DNA from: Buttiauxella agrestis
GTDB taxonomy: Bacteria > Pseudomonadota > Gammaproteobacteria > Enterobacterales > Enterobacteriaceae
DNA length: 64,000 bases
Assembly: GCF_900446255.1 (NCBI RefSeq)
Contig: NZ_UIGI01000001.1
Coordinates: forward strand, 4,738,763 to 4,802,762
Reading direction: 5' to 3'
The notes under the pieces were generated by a model, which ran no database searches, was not told where the DNA came from, and saw only the letters and a list, made by a program, of their open reading frames with translations. The position numbers and the translations under genes are program-made. This document shows, in pieces, positions 63,389 through 64,000 of the stretch. Numbering within the stretch: position 1 is the first letter of the stretch; each line of letters begins with the position of its first letter.

Positions 63389-64000
63389 AAACCGTCTCGT
63401 AATCTTTATCGAACAGGTTGGCAATTCTACCACGAACGGTTAGCTGTGAGGTGACCGGATATGACGCGGAAACATCAACAGTACTGTAACTCGGCAAAAC
63501 CTGCTGAGTCGGGCTATACGAAGAAGTGTTGTTGTCGTAGCGTTTGCCGTAGTACTGCCACGCAACATCCATATCAACATTAAACATACTCCAGTCGAGC
63601 TGATACTTAGCCTGACGCTTGGCACGACGAGCCAGCACCTCATCCGTCTGGTCATCACGCGGGTCCATATACTGAAGCGTCACTTTATGGGTAAAGATGC
63701 CAGTATCAACGCTACCCGTCCATTCCAGCCCTTTGATGGTCGCGGACTTGATGTTGTCGTAATTCCCTTCGAAAGATCCCGGAGCAGAATAGTAAGTAAT
63801 CAGGTTTTCTATCTGGTAATGATAAGCCGACAAGCGCCAATCTACTGGCCCTGTTAATCCTTCAAGCCCGGTTTCCCATTGTTTAGACTCTTCTGGCTTC
63901 AGGTTTGGATTTGAGTCGATACCAAAGCGTGTCGAACCAAACTGCTGCCCAAGCGATGGTGCGAGGAACCCGGTGCCGTAAGAAACCGTGGCACGATAAC
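63333..64000 (-). CDS. btuB: Vitamin B12 outer-membrane receptor, C-terminal part (cut by window edge)
   Basis: TonB-dependent cobalamin transporter; only about the last 221 residues of the beta-barrel are visible, from [14 protein letters not shown] to the terminal YYLTGSYTF. Conserved segments [10 protein letters not shown] and [34 protein letters not shown] identify BtuB, while the intervening loops diverge strongly from K-12. The plug domain and the TonB box are outside the window, as is the upstream B12 riboswitch. The 3' end overlaps murI. Confidence 0.93.
   Translation of the reverse strand, partial: YRATVSYGTGFLAPSLGQQFGSTRFGIDSNPNLKPEESKQWETGLEGLTGPVDWRLSAYHYQIENLITYYSAPGSFEGNYDNIKSATIKGLEWTGSVDTGIFTHKVTLQYMDPRDDQTDEVLARRAKRQAKYQLDWSMFNVDMDVAWQYYGKRYDNNTSSYSPTQQVLPSYSTVDVSASYPVTSQLTVRGRIANLFDKDYETVYGYQTPGREYYLTGSYTF

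Overview
The window is chromosomal DNA from a gammaproteobacterium of the Enterobacteriaceae. Nearly every protein matches the length and remembered sequence of its Escherichia coli K-12 counterpart, and the order follows the E. coli metE to rrnC block read in one direction, but several K-12 genes are missing. It is therefore a close relative of Escherichia/Salmonella rather than E. coli itself; I cannot name the genus from sequence alone. I see no prophage, insertion sequence, integrase, CRISPR array or defence island, and gene density is that of a conserved core region.

Layout. Bases 1-11,700: methionine synthase (metE, cut by the window edge) divergent from its activator metR, then yigM, yigL, pldB, rhtB, rhtC, recQ, pldA, yigI, rarD and corA (membrane, lipid, amino-acid export and Mg2+ genes); corA has a long leader with a candidate corL-type peptide. 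Bases 11,700-17,310: an SOS-controlled uvrD behind the lptM-dapF-yigA-xerC-yigB cluster. Bases 17,400-24,700: cyaY, cyaA and the hemCDXY operon. Bases 24,700-25,760: no protein genes, but the small RNA GlmZ with a sigma54-like promoter and a GlrR-type site, a REP-like hairpin, and the tRNA operon argX-hisR-leuT-proM. Bases 25,900-36,820: the enterobacterial common antigen (ECA) operon wecA-wzzE-wecB-wecC-wecD-wecE-wzxE-wecF-wzyE-wecG, lacking rffG and rffH. Bases 37,000-44,300: rho with its leader, trxA, rhlB, gppA, rep and ppiC. Bases 44,300-53,430: ilvC/ilvY and the complete ilvLXGMEDA operon with attenuator and an intact ilvG. Bases 53,780-56,610: comM, maoP, hdfR. Bases 56,690-62,530: a full rRNA operon on the minus strand (16S, tRNA-Ile, tRNA-Ala, 23S, 5S, tRNA-Asp, tRNA-Trp) with P1/P2 promoters. 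Bases 62,520-64,000: murI and the 3' part of btuB.

The genes form several working units: methionine control (MetJ and MetR sites in one 125-bp divergent region), branched-chain amino-acid synthesis (ilv genes plus IlvY), tetrapyrrole synthesis (hemC, hemD), ECA assembly from UDP-GlcNAc to polymerised chain, and stable-RNA synthesis.

The most notable departures are: (1) the ECA operon has lost the two dTDP-glucose genes rffG/rffH, so WecE must draw its substrate from another locus; (2) the rRNA operon joins flanks that in K-12 belong to two different operons (hdfR-trpT-aspT of rrnC, and murI-btuB of rrnB), pointing to rearrangement between rrn copies or to an assembly join; (3) glmZ carries a sigma54-type promoter; (4) the corA leader holds a TTG-started 18-codon frame ending inside a long hairpin; (5) yifK, aslA/aslB and yigE/F/G are absent. 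I did not find an unknown multi-gene system; the novelty is in regulation and gene-content changes.
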